Source of the DNA: Ridgeia piscesae
Lineage: Eukaryota > Annelida > Polychaeta > Sabellida > Siboglinidae
Length of the DNA: 64,000 nt
Direction: 5' to 3'
NCBI GenBank assembly: GCA_025642075.2
Contig: JAODUO010000186.1
Coordinates: 1 to 64,000 of the forward strand
Part shown: positions 46,715-58,841 of the stretch, piece by piece
How positions within the stretch are numbered: the first letter of the stretch is position 1
Layout of the letters: the number at the start of each line of letters is the position of its first letter
The notes under the pieces: generated by a model
What the model saw: only the letters and a program-made list of their open reading frames with translations
The model's database searches: none
What the model was told of the DNA's origin: nothing
Position numbers and translations under genes: made by a program

Positions 46715-46801
46715 CTAACTTTGTTTTGAACTCTTCTTTTGTGGGAACACATCATCCGTCACCATGGCTGTCAAACACCCTATTTGAACGATTGTGTCTA
46801 C
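46715..46801 (-). CDS. Candidate terminal exon of an unknown gene
   Basis: On the minus strand TTTGTCACTTTCAG is followed by a 28-codon open stretch (VDTIVQIGCLTAMVTDDVFP, then a basic end) and a stop codon. The acceptor has a good pyrimidine tract. I recognise no family and see no matching upstream exon or strong poly(A) signal, so it may be chance. Confidence 0.22.
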   Translation of the reverse strand, partial: VDTIVQIGCLTAMVTDDVFPQKKSSKQS

Positions 46802-47948
46802 CTGAAAGTGACAAATTACCAAACCAGTACAGTTGTTTCCCACAAGCATGAGTTTTTACAACAGGACATTTTGCATTGCCTAACAATATCCAGCATTTTC
46901 TCTAGTTGATTATCCTCTGTATGTCTAATGACATCCCAAATATGAATAGGGTATGTGTCATTTAATACATATTAGGTTTTATGTGGGGTATGTGTGTGTA
47001 AAATAGTTATGACATTGCTTTATTGACTAATACAATGTCACTTTATAATAGGACTGACGTAGACTTGTTCAAATTAGTGTCTTCGCAAGAGTGACACTGT
47101 TGGTGGCACTGCAGTCAAGTAACAATTCTTATTTACTCTGCTCATTTCTCCTGTTCAAGGTTTCTGTTTGTGGCTATATTCTCCTGGTCTATCCCATATC
47201 CTTTTTTCTTGTTCAGTGTCTCTGTGCGAGGTGGCCTTCTAATAGTTATTAAAATATAATGAACACAAGCAAAATAATAAAAATCCATCAATACATAGAT
47301 GTATTTTAAAGACTACATGAAAGTCTTCCAAGATATAGTTAAGCAGTAACTACTATTTATTACAGGTTCAAGCATTTTTATATCTTTCAATAATATATTT
47401 TCCACAAACAAAACGTATAACGAATTAATTAAAGTTTATAGTGAAAAACAGAAATTTTTAAAGATAAAATGCATGAAATTATGTAATTTATAATATTTAT
47501 ATAATTTAAAAAAGAGGGTATCCGGAAGTGGGAGACACTGGGAACATTCTGCCTATAGTACATTAGTACATAGTACAGTATCTAATGTATCTACTTGGGC
47601 TCGGGACTCCGCTTTGGTTGCTCCTTACAACGTTCCTCTGGCGAGAAATGTCACGACCTTCAACACTCACAACTGACCACTGTGCTACGAGAAAGGGAGG
47701 GAGTATCTGCCCCTAAGCCCGGCGTTCCATTGCCGGATGTGACCCTCCATATTGCGAGCATCACGTGATACACCCTTTGCCACGAGGCATCGAATACACA
47801 TCAGTTACAATTATAGTAGCAATTTCCTTTCTTTATATACCATATAGTCTTTGACTGGCGAGATTGTGGTGTCAACTTGTCTTCACTGGAAATAGTTCTT
47901 AAACTGATATAACTATTTCCAGTGAAGTTATTTGTATTGTAGAATGGC
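46802..47948. other. Intergenic DNA
   Basis: No supported gene. Near 47650-47700 the minus strand has a weak tRNA-like A-box (TAGCACAGTGGTCAGTTG) but no good B-box, possibly a decayed SINE. Confidence 0.4.
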
Positions 47949-48330
47949 GTTAAAACATCGTTTATATGTTATATTATATCATATGATACATTAAACATGT
48001 TAACATGCGAAACTATAATTATTCATCCATGCACAGTTATGGATAGGTATGTTTTACATTAGGCGACGTGAAACCAAGATGGCGCACACATCGTCGCCAT
48101 TTTGTCCTTCATAAAATAGCGATCGTAATTTTGTTTTCCACATGCGTGTTGGCTTAAACAGGCAAAAACATCGTTTATATGTTACATTATATCATATGAT
48201 ACATTACACATGTTAACATGTGAACCTATAATTATTCATCCATACAGATTTATGGATAGGTATGTTTTACAACAAGCGACGTGAAACCAAGATGGCGCAC
48301 ACATCGTCGCCATTTTGTCCTTCATAAAAT
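47949..48330. repeat. Direct ~217-bp duplication
   Basis: Two copies, 47949-48118 and 48167-48330, share ATCGTTTATATGTTA, ATCATATGATACATTA, GGATAGGTATGTTTTAC and AAGATGGCGCACACATCGTC. The spacer motif CGTGTTGGCTTAAACAGGCA at 48145 recurs at about 48490, so a third partial unit exists. Both copies contain CCAAGATGGCGC, which resembles a YY1-type motif. Confidence 0.85.
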
Positions 48331-48519
48331 ATAACAAGGAATTACTTTAAAATGTTGATACATAATTCGTATAATTCCATATAACTCAAATTGGTCAACA
48401 AGAATACATAACATAAAATAATAAACATAACAGATGTAGACTAAGACAAATTTGGTTATTTTATTTAAGATATTATCAGCACCAATCAGACGTGTTAGCT
48501 TAAACAGGCAAAAGCACTT

Positions 48520-49540
48520 GTCCAACAATGGCATTGACTTTAGGGACAAAAACTAGAAATGATCGAAGCTAAGCTAGGCTACCTTTCTCATCGGAGTAAG
48601 CAATGAATTTAAAGATCTTAAAGATAATACGGTATCGGACAGGAAGACAATGCAATGACTTTAGAAGCCGCATATAACGAATAAAACATGGAGACCTAGT
48701 CTCAATCCTTGCTAAGCAATTCTGAACACATTGTAATTTTGTGATGCTGTTAAAGGTAAAATTATGGTAGAGGGGATTACAACAGAAACATGCATTGAAT
48801 CACGAATATAATTCTATAACAATAATGGAACGTACGAGCATTAGTTGTCTTTCCACCACAAACCATCAACGTTCATACCTTCGAGTAATTGCATCGTCCA
48901 ATCTGTGCCCGTCCTCGTTGTGTTTCGGCATCTGTTGATATCCTAGTGTCTGCTGACATCTTAAACTGCACCTTGTGTGCATCTTAGTTGAGACCAACTG
49001 TCACACTATATTGAGCGTCAACCGTGCATCGTCTGCTGCACTCGACCCCAATCGAACAAACCAAGAAACAGATAAAATTGGCCTTGCACTATTAACGGGG
49101 AGAACTACATTCTGACCCCAACGATTCCATGCTATTGGTCGTTGCACCCTTCTGTCACGTGCAAGTCACCGATATGGCGAAGTTACATGTTGTCAACCCC
49201 TGCGTTCTGGCGTAGCAGCAAATCCATTAGGAGGCCGCAAGCTATGCCAATTGACGGATTGCATTGTCTGTGTTAAACTGTGATAATGTCAATGAAGCAC
49301 GGCAGGTATTACACAATTGCTTTGTATGGCATCAATAGATTCGACGTTCGTGTAGATATGTACAAATAGCCATAACGGAATCCATGTGCGTCTTAATGAG
49401 AATGAGAGAATGGGTACAAAAAAACGAGTGGCGGGCGAAAACGTGGAGGAAGAGGGGTGTAGACGAGTAGAGAAGAGTGGGAAAGAATAAGGAAAATGGG
49501 ATAGATACAGTGTGACGCAGAGACAGAGGAGGGAGAATCG
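48520..49540. other. Intergenic DNA
   Basis: No supported feature before the purine tract. Confidence 0.45.
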
Positions 49541-50899
49541 GAGGAAGAGGGAGGGAAGGAGGGAGGGAGGGAGGGAGATAGGAAGGGAGGTGTAGGAAGG
49601 GATAGAGGTAGGAAGAGAGGGAGGGGTGAGGGAGAGAGGTAGGAAGGGAGGGTAGGGAAGGAGGGAGAGAGAGATCGAGAGAGAGACTGCGAGAGAGAGA
49701 GAGAGAGAGAGCAAGAGAGAGAGCGAGAGAGAGAGAGAGCGAGAGAGAGAGAGAGAGAAAGAAAGAGAGAGCGAGAGAGCGAGGGAGATAGCGAGATAGA
49801 GACAGAGAGACAGAGAGAGAGAGAGAGCGAGCGAGAGAGGACGAGAGAGAGAGCGAGAGAGACAGAGCGAGTGACAGAGAGGGAGAGACAGAGAGCGAGA
49901 GACAGAGGGCGAGAGACAGAGAGTGAGAGACAGAGAGCGAGAGACAGAGAGTGAGACACAGAGAGCGAGAGACAGAGAGTAAGATATAGAGTGCGACAGA
50001 CAGAGAGTGAGACACAGAGAGCGAGAGACCGAGAGCGAGAGACATAGCGAGAGAGACATAGAGCGAGAGAGCGAGAGAGAGAGAGGAAGAGAGAGCGAAG
50101 AGAGAGAGAGCGAGAGAGAGAGAGCGAGAGAGAGAGAGAGCAAGAGAGAGAGAAAGGAGCGAGAGAGTGAGAGAGAGAGAGCGAGAGAGAGAGCGAGAGA
50201 GAGCAAGAGACAGAGAGCGGAGACAGAGAGCGAGAGAGAGAGGAGACAGAGAGCGAGAGAGGAGCAGAGAAAGAGAGCAAGAAGAGAGAGAGAGAGACAG
50301 AGAGCGAGAGACAGAGAGCGAGAGACAGAGAGCGAGAGACAGAGAGCGAGAGACAGAGAGCGAGAGACAGAGGGCGAGAGACAAACAGCGAGAAACAGAG
50401 AGCGAGAGACAGAGAGCGAGAGAAAGAGAGCGAGAGACAGAGAGTGAGAGAGGGAGCGAGAGAAAGAGAGCGAGAAGAAGAGAGAGAGAGAGACAGAGAG
50501 CGAGAGACAGATAGCGAGAGACAGAGAGTGAGAGAGAGAGGAGCAAGAGACAGAGCAAGAGACAAAGAGCGAGAGCAGAGAAGCGAGACAGAGAGACCGA
50601 AAGAGAGAGCGAGAGAAAGAGAGAGAGACAGGAGAGAGTGAGGGAGAGCGAGAGAGAGCGAGAAGACGAGAGACAGAGAGCGAGAGACAGGAGAAACAGA
50701 GAGCGAGAGACAGAGAGTGAGAGAAGCGAGCAAGAGACGAGAGAAGAGACAGAGAGAGAGCGAGAGAGAGAGACGGAGAGAGCGAGAGAAGAGAGAAAGA
50801 GAGAGAGCGAGAGAGTGAGGGAGAGCGAGAGAGAGCGAGAGACAGAGAGCGAGAGACAGTGAGAAACAGAGAGCGAGAGACAGAGAGTGAGAGAGAGCG

Positions 50900-50942
<43 letters not shown>

Positions 50943-51085
50943 TAACGTGAGAGAGCGAGAGAAAGAGAAGAGAGAGAGCGAGAGAGAGAGGGAGAGCGAG
51001 AGAGAGAGAGAGAGAGAGCGAGAGAAGAGAGAGAGAGAGAGGAGAGAACAGAGAGCGAGAGACAGAGAGTGAGAGAGCGGAGAGA

Positions 51086-51116
<31 letters not shown>

Positions 51117-51710
51117 GAGAGAGGAGAGAGAGAGAGCGAGAGAGAGAGGGAGAGAGAAGCGAGAGAGAGGAGAGCGAGAGAGAGAGAGAGAGAGAGGAGA
51201 GAAAGAGAGCGAGAACAGAGAGCGAGAGAGACAGAGGCGAGAGAGAGAGGAGAGCGAGAGAAAGAGAGAGAGGAGCGAGAGAGAGCAGAGAGCGAGAGAC
51301 AGAGAGCGAGAGACAGAGAGCGAGAGACAGAGAGCGAGAGACAGAGAGCGAGAAAAGAGAGCGAGAGACAGAGAGCGAGAGACGAGAGGAGACAGAGAGC
51401 GAGAGACAGAGAGCGAGAGACAGAGAGCGAGAGACAGAGAGCGAGAGACAGAGGAGAACAGAGAGCGAGAGACAGAGAGCAAGAGACAGATAGTGAGAGA
51501 CAGAGAGTGAGAGACAGAGAGCGAGAGACAGAGAGCAAGAGACAGAGCAAGAGACAGAGCGCGAGAGCGAGAGAGAGAGGAGACAGAGAGACCGAAAGAG
51601 AGATCAAGAGAGAGAGAGCGAGAGAGAGAGAGTGAGAGGTGAGCGAGAGCTAGAGAGAGACAGCGAGAGAGACAGCGAGAGTCAGAGAGCGAGAGACAGA
51701 GAGCGAGAAA
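49540..51710. repeat. 2.1-kb GAGA-rich polypurine tract
   Basis: Almost pure purine on the plus strand, beginning as (GGGA)n-like runs and passing into GAGA with a recurring GAGAGACAGAGAGC (14-bp) higher-order unit. Cytosine occurs in the CGAGAG and ACAGAG steps. The long open frames (772, 716 and 446 residues on the minus strand, several on the plus) read as Ser-Leu or Arg-Glu repeats and are not genes. Confidence 0.97.
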
Positions 51711-52157
51711 TAATCTCCTGGCGTCTATACAACATCAAAAACAAAATGAAAAGAAGCTGCCCCCATATACAGTTAGCGAAATGCCCCCCAAAACAATGTA
51801 ATTATATGCACCTAGAAAATTTCACGTTTGCTGATGAGTTATTATACCATATCAGGTAATAATATAAAACCAGTTCTACAGCAACTGAAATGAAGCATTT
51901 TGTCTTTAAAAACAGGTGACTGTATCTCAGTTCTCCATACATTCTCTGACAAAAGAAAACATTTGAAAATATGCATGTTCACTGTCAACTAAGTGTAATC
52001 ATCACTTCAAAGTGTAGTCAACATTTAGAAAGTTAATGCTGGCATCAACACTTAGCCTGACTACATTTTGTAAGCATCGTACAATTTAAAGTTGTCCAAA
52101 TATCTCAGCATAACATGGTTACATGTGCAAACAGCTTGGCTATGATGGCCAACTTAC

Positions 52158-52269
52158 ATTGCACTTGATGTTGAGGTACGGCTGTATGGTGTTGGCGTGT
52201 GGTATCAGCATCTCTGGTTTCACCTTGCAGAAGAGGTAGAGTGTGTTGAAGCAAGAGATGAGTCGTGAA
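52158..52269 (-). CDS. NIPBL: Isolated NIPBL-like exon
   Basis: A 112-nt minus-strand exon with acceptor ACGTGCAG and donor GTAAGT. One base completes an upstream codon; 37 codons follow, with the core TLYLFCKVKPEMLIPHA and QPYL.IKC. This closely matches TLYLFCKIRPQL..HA.T.QPYL..KC in the HEAT-repeat part of NIPBL/Scc2, the cohesin loader. No neighbouring NIPBL exon is visible on this strand, although downstream exons should lie at lower coordinates. It may be a duplicated orphan exon, or part of a gene with very large introns whose other exons I missed. A (GA)n run starts 35 bp upstream. Confidence 0.7.
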
Positions 52270-52302
52270 CTGCACGTTGCACGTAGAAGCAGTAACACCA
52301 CA

Positions 52303-52305
<3 letters not shown>

Positions 52306-52360
<55 letters not shown>
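52306..52360. repeat. (GA)n microsatellite
   Basis: Pure GA run next to the NIPBL-like exon. Confidence 0.95.
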
Positions 52361-52363
<3 letters not shown>

Positions 52364-52539
52364 ACACTATAACTAGATCTCCCACATTCTCCACCACTTC
52401 AACACGAGGGCGGTAATGAAAACAAACAATGTAAGTTCTTCACTTTAACCTTTACTCCCTGGAAGGCCTGTTCAAATTAACACAGACTTTACCCTGGCAA
52501 TATTTACTTCTGCTTCTAAGGAGAGTTTGACTATTTAGG

Positions 52540-53680
52540 ACAACTAATTGTAACCCCAACAATGGTAGCTATGAAAAGAAGAGATATGAAGGATAATAAA
52601 TCACCTGGAGTGGATGGGATTCCTCCCAAATTACTATTGGAAATTGTAGAACAAATCAGCATACCACTTGCAACAGTGTTCAATTTGTCATTAGAGCAGG
52701 GAATAGTTCCGTTAGAATGGAAAGAAGCAAACATTATACCATTATTTAAAAAAGGTTCGAGAAACAAGTCAGAGAACTATAGACCAGTGAGTTTAACATC
52801 AGTGATTAGCAAACTATTAGAAAGACTAATTAAAGATCACCTGGTTGATTTTCTTGTTAAAAATAAATTGATAAACCCATCTCAACATGGGTTTTTAAAA
52901 GTGGGTAGATGAGGGATCACCAGTAGATATAATCTACTTAGATTTTTTTAAAAGCCTTTGACAAAGTGCCACACCACAGACTACTACTTAAGCTAAAGGC
53001 CCATGGCATAGGAAATGGTATGATCAACTGGATAGAAAAATGGCTTATTGATAGAAGACAAAGAGTAGTAGTTGATTGGGAGGTTTCAAACTGGAAATCG
53101 GTTTTGAGTGGAGTACCGCAGGGATCAGTACTGGGACCTATTTTATTCTTAATATATATCAATGATTTGGATGATGACATAACAAGCAAGGTGTTGAAGT
53201 TTGCGGACGACACAAAAGTGTTTAGGAAAATTAAAAGTGATGCAGATATACAACATTTACAAGATGATCTTAATAAGTTGATAGAATGGTCTGAGAAGTG
53301 GCAAATGCTGTTTAATTTTGGAAAGTGTAAGTGCCTCCACACAGGACATGGGAATGAAGATGCACAATATACAATGGGTGGTACTAAATATAAACTACCT
53401 TAAAGCGAAAAGGACTTAGGGTTAACTATTAGTGCTGACATGAAGGTATCAGAGCAGTGTGGAATTGCAGCAGCGAAGGGAAACCAAATTCTTGGATTAA
53501 TTAGGCGAAATATAGTGTACAAAGAAAAAGAACTAATAATACCGCTGTATAAAACAATAGTTAGGCCTCACTTAGAATATTGTATACAAGCATGGAGGCC
53601 ATATCGCAAGAAGGATATTGATAAAATATTCTGGCCAATACAATTATGTCAAGGTCAACTTTAAAAAAGAAATGTCATAT
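52540..53680 (+). mobile_element. CR1-like LINE reverse transcriptase fragment
   Basis: Plus-strand ORF2 relic. 52562-52912: KSPGVDGIPPKLL, WKEANIIPLFKKGSR, NYRPVSLTSVISKLLE and the start of the HGF motif. After a frameshift, 52966-53403: HHRLLLKLKAHGI, SGVPQGSVLGPILFLIYIND, catalytic FADDTKVF, SEKWQMLFN. After a stop, 53440-53664: NQILGLIRRNIVYKEKELII, then RPHLEYCIQAWRP. The endonuclease domain and the 3' end are missing. It keeps the region that the LINE at 22-24 kb has lost. Confidence 0.9.
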
Positions 53681-53689
53681 CTTTTGGTT

Positions 53690-54999
53690 TCATTGTCTGC
53701 CACTTGGCGGCAGCACAAATTTCAGGTCACAGAAAATGGATATGAAAACTGTGGACACAATGGCCTGTTTTTCTGACTCTAAAATGTCGAATAACTTTGT
53801 TAATAATAAAGCTATTGAAAAAAATCAAAAAAGTGTTGTAAACTACATAGCATACACTATCACACGAAAGTGTTTAAATGATTCTATGACAATTTTGAAA
53901 TGTTTGTTGATGTACCTACCTAAGGCTAAGACGGGCGGGGTATACTTAGTCTAGAGTAGAGGGCTGCGCTAGCGTTTGCATGGTCCGCCCATTATTAATC
54001 ATTATTAATTATTATTACCCAGCAAACATACCAGTATTGGGCCAATGCTGGCGTTATACAACAGTGAACGTGGAGTGATAGAGGCTGCAGTAATGGAACT
54101 GGGAGTGGGATGATTCAGCCAAAAACGGATTCGGCTCATTGGGTCGAATATCGTCCTGCAAGACTGATTTTGGCATAATCTTCATAGTGCAGACAATCTC
54201 TCCACGTTGGCGTTGGTTTCGCCCCGGTCGGAGTATTAGTTCAAAAAACGAAATCCTAGGGATAATTTCCCAATCCTACGTTTTAAAAGTAATCAAATAA
54301 TACCCACCAACCATTACACCACATCCCCCCACGACATACGGACCATTTTCGGCCTCCTTTTCGAGGAAGCCAACGTAAACATTATTTCCGTTAATAATAA
54401 TATACCCACTTCCGGTGCGATATCCAGTGCGTGGTAATCCAGCTGATAAATCGTTGGCTGACCTATTGGTAGGTGTTCACAACGGCCTTTCCGTTTTAAC
54501 ATTTTCCTTTAAAGTACCATAGCGTTAACTTGCATGCCTTAAAAATAAAAGTGACAGACCGAACGTATACTGTAACTCAGTAACTGTATACACACCGGGC
54601 TCGGCACTCGCTCGGCGTTCACTGCAGTGCAGACGCAGTTCAAGTCAGGACGCTGTTTCTGACACCGCCTATGGCTAGGGGTCCATCATACGTTCACTCA
54701 TTCACCGTCGGATAATTAGTTACACCAATTAATGAATTATGATATTTAAAGGCCATATCCTGGGATGCAGTTTATTTACTCTGCCCCTAAAATTCGTGCT
54801 TAATTATGATAACAAATGGTTGATGCTCTTTTACGTGAGGATACTGCCAAAATATTTAAATGTCATGACATACAGCAGAACAGGAAGTGCGTATCACCCC
54901 GTAGGTTGCCCAGGACAGAAAATTCTGGAGGTCAAAAGTTCGGGCCGCTGACCCCACTTAGTGAGAAAAAGGAAAGATCGAGGAAGCAGAAGTACGTAC
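53690..54999. other. Non-coding, probably repeat-derived DNA
   Basis: A plus-strand open frame (53646-53954) and a minus-strand one (54314-54502) lack recognisable motifs. 54030-54060 has CAGTATTGGGCCAATGCTGG, a small imperfect palindrome, and the following 250 bp look like a MITE, but I found no second copy. Confidence 0.4.
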
Positions 55000-55161
55000 A
55001 TGGCATAAAAGAAAGCCATTCAATTTGAGGATGCACAGTTTGGATTTGTTGCTCTAGCGTGAAGTCAGTTGTGGTTCCGGCCAAATCTAGTGCAGTGCAG
55101 TCCTGTGGTGTCATGTAAATATGGTTGAGAACGCTGGCAATCCTGGCAATGTTTTCCATGA
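55000..55161 (-). CDS. Candidate exon, possibly M13 (neprilysin-like) peptidase
   Basis: On the minus strand TGACGTCAG is followed by a 162-nt open stretch (MENIARIASVLNHIYM...; TLEQQIQTVHPQIEWLSFM) ending at GTACGT. The arrangement of a helix, I.M, then F/M-T-x2-L...P-Q-I-x-W-L-x-F resembles the region before the first conserved Trp-Leu block of M13 metallopeptidases (neprilysin, ECE, PHEX). It covers no catalytic motif and abuts a repeat copy, so it could be an orphan or decayed exon. The assignment is weak. Confidence 0.28.
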
Positions 55162-55189
55162 CTGACGTCACGATTCTGCCTCTCACACA

Positions 55190-55500
55190 TAGCTTTATGC
55201 AGCGACCCATCAACTTGTCGTTTAGATGGGTAAAATCCATTGTGGACTGATAGGAATATCAGTGGACGGATGGTGTGGGCGGGTAGAAAAATCAAGGAGC
55301 AAAAAAGTTTTCCAAAATCATAGATATTGCCAGTTTTGCCTTGAAAATGGATGTCACAATTATGTCACACGTGTGTTTGTACCTTGTTTTATGTCATAAA
55401 AGACATTTCATCTGGGGTCTGTATATCAGTTAACATCCACATGTTCACCCAAAACAAGTGTGACTGGCAAAGATTTTATCCTGCATAAAGGCCTGTCCTC
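55190..55500 (-). repeat. Interspersed repeat family R1, copy B
   Basis: Minus-strand copy. Plus-strand blocks include CATAGCTTTATGCAG, GGACGGATGG...GGCGGGTAGAAA, GGAGCAAAAAAG, CATAGATATTG, TGTCACACGTGTGTTTGTA and GTGTGACTGGCAAAGATTTT + ATCCTGCA. Confidence 0.85.
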
Positions 55501-57120
55501 ACAACATATCCTGAAAACAGCCTTCCCCAACACAGAACTGCGACAGCTCCCATTTAATGTGATTTTGGGGCTGTTATATTGCATTTTGTTTTGTTTTAAG
55601 AATTTTTTGACAAAATATAGCCTCTAACTCTGAACAACCATACTGACTAACATAGGAGTGGTTTAAATTATGAGTTTTTCTAGTAACTTACAAAGTTATG
55701 TTTAATTAACAGGTGCTGAAATGCTTGAAAAACCATTGTCCAAACGTAAGAACATACCATTTAGAGGATATTTGGCCATGATTTTACAAGCACGGAGCCA
55801 TGGTATATGTCTTTTAATGATTCAAAGTTGGAGACCTTTGACCACTGTGTGCTCAAGCTGCAGTTAGTTTGAGTAAGTCTTATCTCATCAAGGTAAATAT
55901 TTGTTATTTGGATTTATTTAATCAATAGATTTTTTTATGTGGGCTAAATGATGTCCTGTTATTACAACGGCCATAATTATTTATTAGGGCTCTGCCACTG
56001 TACAGTTTTCACACAACAAATTCAGGCTCGTTTGTGTTAGACTCTTAGCAAAACATCCTGAATTGATTACTGCAGAATATTGTCCCCATTTGCATAAATT
56101 ATCCCCAAAATGCGACAGGTTGTTGATTTTGATATTGAGTGGAGTTGTTAACAAACCAGTCAATTGAACAAAACATGCTGCCATTTGTGGTGTTTAATTC
56201 TGTCTGCACAACTGTCTGTGAACCTCACAGTAACTGCAGTGCTATAAGAAACAAGTTGGCTCAATAAAGTAGCAGTACACAAAGAGTAAAGTAAAATAAC
56301 TAAATATTACTAATCTAAGTAATCTTATAACCATTTGTTCACTGACACATGCTTTGCTAGTTTCTAGTTGAGCCACCTACCTGGTACACGTGTAGTCAAT
56401 ATTTTGTACTTTCTTCAATGGCAAGTAAAACAATATGAACTTGCTGTTTCACGTACATGTTTCATTGACTTGGCTAGCTAATGTTACATTACATATTTCA
56501 CAATTAGGCCTTTCAACGCTTTCAGATTACAATAACATGTATATATTTGTGTGCAGATGCATGCTTGCAAGCTTTTAAGTAAGCATGTGTGGTAGACCTA
56601 TTCATGCAGACAATTTGAGGCAAACAATTAAGCACGCATGCACGTATGGCCTTATACTACATGTACCAGTAAGTAGTAGAAGGCTGTTTGTTTTTTATGG
56701 GAATCTCCCAAATTTCTGCCACTCTCCCAGACTCTCGGAATAGTTTTAAGCAAATCTCCAAGATTTTTTACTTCATGCAGCTGTATTTCCAAAAGCATCC
56801 CCCGTCATCTGAAGCTCACAATAAATACACAGGACCAAACATAAAAGCTTGATTCTTCAGGGTTTCAAAATTAAAAAGTTGGCAGACCTGTAAAAAATTA
56901 AAAAGGTAAGTTCATTTATACAATCTTCAGGAGTGCTCAAGGAGCTTTACTCCCTGGCAGACCTGTTGAATCAAACATCATCTCAGTTTCTCTGGGAAGC
57001 ATCCAGTCATGCTGCCATTGATGCATGGAGACTTACTACACAAATGTCCGCCACTGTCTATAGTCATTCATACAACTGAGTGAACTAGAGTGAAACAAAC
57101 GTGTCCAATATTTTACATTG
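55501..57120. other. Intergenic DNA
   Basis: No supported gene, RNA or named repeat. Confidence 0.45.
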
Positions 57121-57121
57121 C

Positions 57122-57195
57122 AGCACTGGATTCGAACCTGGGTTCTCTTTGTCGAGAATCCAAAGCGCTAGCCACCGCCCCACTGCACTACTAGT
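57122..57195 (-). mobile_element. tRNA-like SINE head
   Basis: The minus strand carries GGCGGTGGCTAGCGCTTTGG (A-box region) and, about 25 nt later, GGTTCGAATCC (perfect B-box). The acceptor-stem ends do not pair convincingly, so I read it as the head of a tRNA-derived SINE extending toward lower coordinates rather than a functional tRNA. Confidence 0.6.
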
Positions 57196-57624
57196 CGACT
57201 ACCATGTACAGTGTTTGCGATACTGTACAATGCATGACCTAATTCATCCATGCAAACAATGTTCCATGTCAGTTCTGGTTTTCAACCTTCACAAGTCCAT
57301 TCCACGGTGCAACCCGTTATCTTCATTTCAGGGTCTCACCACCAGGTGTTCCCAGTCTGCACCCACTGGTGTTGAAGGGGGTTTCCATGGCTGTTCCATA
57401 TCCACCTGATTTTCTCTACTTAATTTCTTTCTCCCAAGACTCGAGCTGACCTTATGCCAGAGTGAGGCTTGCTGACCGTATGTGTCCATTTCTGGTTCAT
57501 TATCTTGCACAGTCCAGGCTTCTGCATCTTTTCTGCAGATAAGATTGTTGGCAATGGAACGTAGGACTGGCCTCTTGTGTCGTTCTTTCGGTTAATTAGT
57601 TCAATATGGATGTTTCTTGCCATA

Positions 57625-57925
57625 GCTTTATGTAGAGACCTGTCCACCCATCATTTGGACGGGTAAAAACAAATATGGACGGGTAAAAATATGCGTGGAC
57701 GGGTGGTGGACGGGTAAAAAACTGAAGGAGCAAAAAAGGTCTTTAAAAACCATAGATATTGTTAGTTGTGCCTTGAAAGTGAGTGAAAATGGTGTCACAT
57801 GTGTGTTTGTAGTCCATTTCAGGTCATCAGACACATTTAAAAGTTTGTAAACTGGCTTAACAATTAATATCCATGTGTCCACCAAAACATGTGTGACTGG
57901 CAAAAATGTTATCCTGCAGAAAGCC
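57625..57925 (-). repeat. Interspersed repeat family R1, copy C
   Basis: Best-preserved copy on the minus strand. On the plus strand: CATAGCTTTATGTAGAGACC, CATTTGGACGGGTAAAAA, further GGACGGGT repeats, GGAGCAAAAAAGGTCTTTAA, CATAGATATTGTTAGTTG, ATGGTGTCACATGTGTGTTT, CCATTTCAGGTCATCAGACA, GTTTGTAAACTGGCTTAAC and ATGTGTGACTGGCAAAAATG + TTATCCTGCA. Confidence 0.9.
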
Positions 57926-58841
57926 GTGTTTCTTGCTACTGTATCCTGTACCTGGCTAGTTTTGTTTTATGCTTATTGAACAGTTGGACAATGTGAATTA
58001 TTGTGAACTATTGTCATGTCATTATCTTCTTTAGAAATACAATGATTTTTTTATAGAAATTATTAATTGTGTACTTTTAGTGTGTGTTATAAAAATAATT
58101 GTCATATTAATGTACAGTATCATCAAGTATTATCGATGTATGCACATATTCCTAAACAATAAAATGTTCGTAGTTCATACATACCTTTATGCTTACTGTA
58201 TTAAAAAATATATTCACTTATATTTGGCATTAATGATTTTAGGTATGCATACACACAGACAGGTACAATGACGTGCCTGAATTAAACATTTATTATTACT
58301 GTATTACTTACAGATCCCATGGGAGTTACTTGCCTGACAGAGTACATGTATTTACAAAATTTTGCCATTCCACCCTGTTAGACACCTTCTGAGGGCCACC
58401 ACTGGCTGTGATTTCCTCCCAGACACATGGAGCCCCCTCCAGGATTCTTCACATCTCCTTCAGTCTCCATCTCTTCACGTCTCAGTCTCTATGTGGTGTT
58501 TTTGATTTTATTACTTTTGCTTATCATTATTTTATTACTTACCAAAAACAGACCATGACATTGGACAAGCATTCCTTTGTAAGACGAAACCCATAGTATA
58601 ATTTATTGCAGTTGACAAATTATAAGGAAAAGGTTTGACCATAAACAAATATTTTTATTTTAAATGTTTGCGTTGGTTTTACTTGGAGTTTAAATTTATT
58701 AAATTGTTTATAGTAGTCAACATTGTCAAAACCTTTCAAAAACCATACCATGCCATGTTCAGACTTTCCATGCATGATAGTTATCATCCATGTTTTTGGT
58801 GGTGCCTGCAACTATGTAAATTATCTCTCTGATTTTTATAG
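57926..58841. other. Intergenic or intronic DNA
   Basis: No supported feature. Confidence 0.4.

Noticed and set aside
49289..51607. Open frames of 772, 716 and 446 residues (minus) and several on plus
   Set aside because: They are Ser-Leu or Arg-Glu translations of the GAGA purine tract, with no initiation or splice context and no domain.
57122..57195. Functional tRNA gene (minus)
   Set aside because: Perfect B-box but no convincing acceptor stem; reads as a SINE head.
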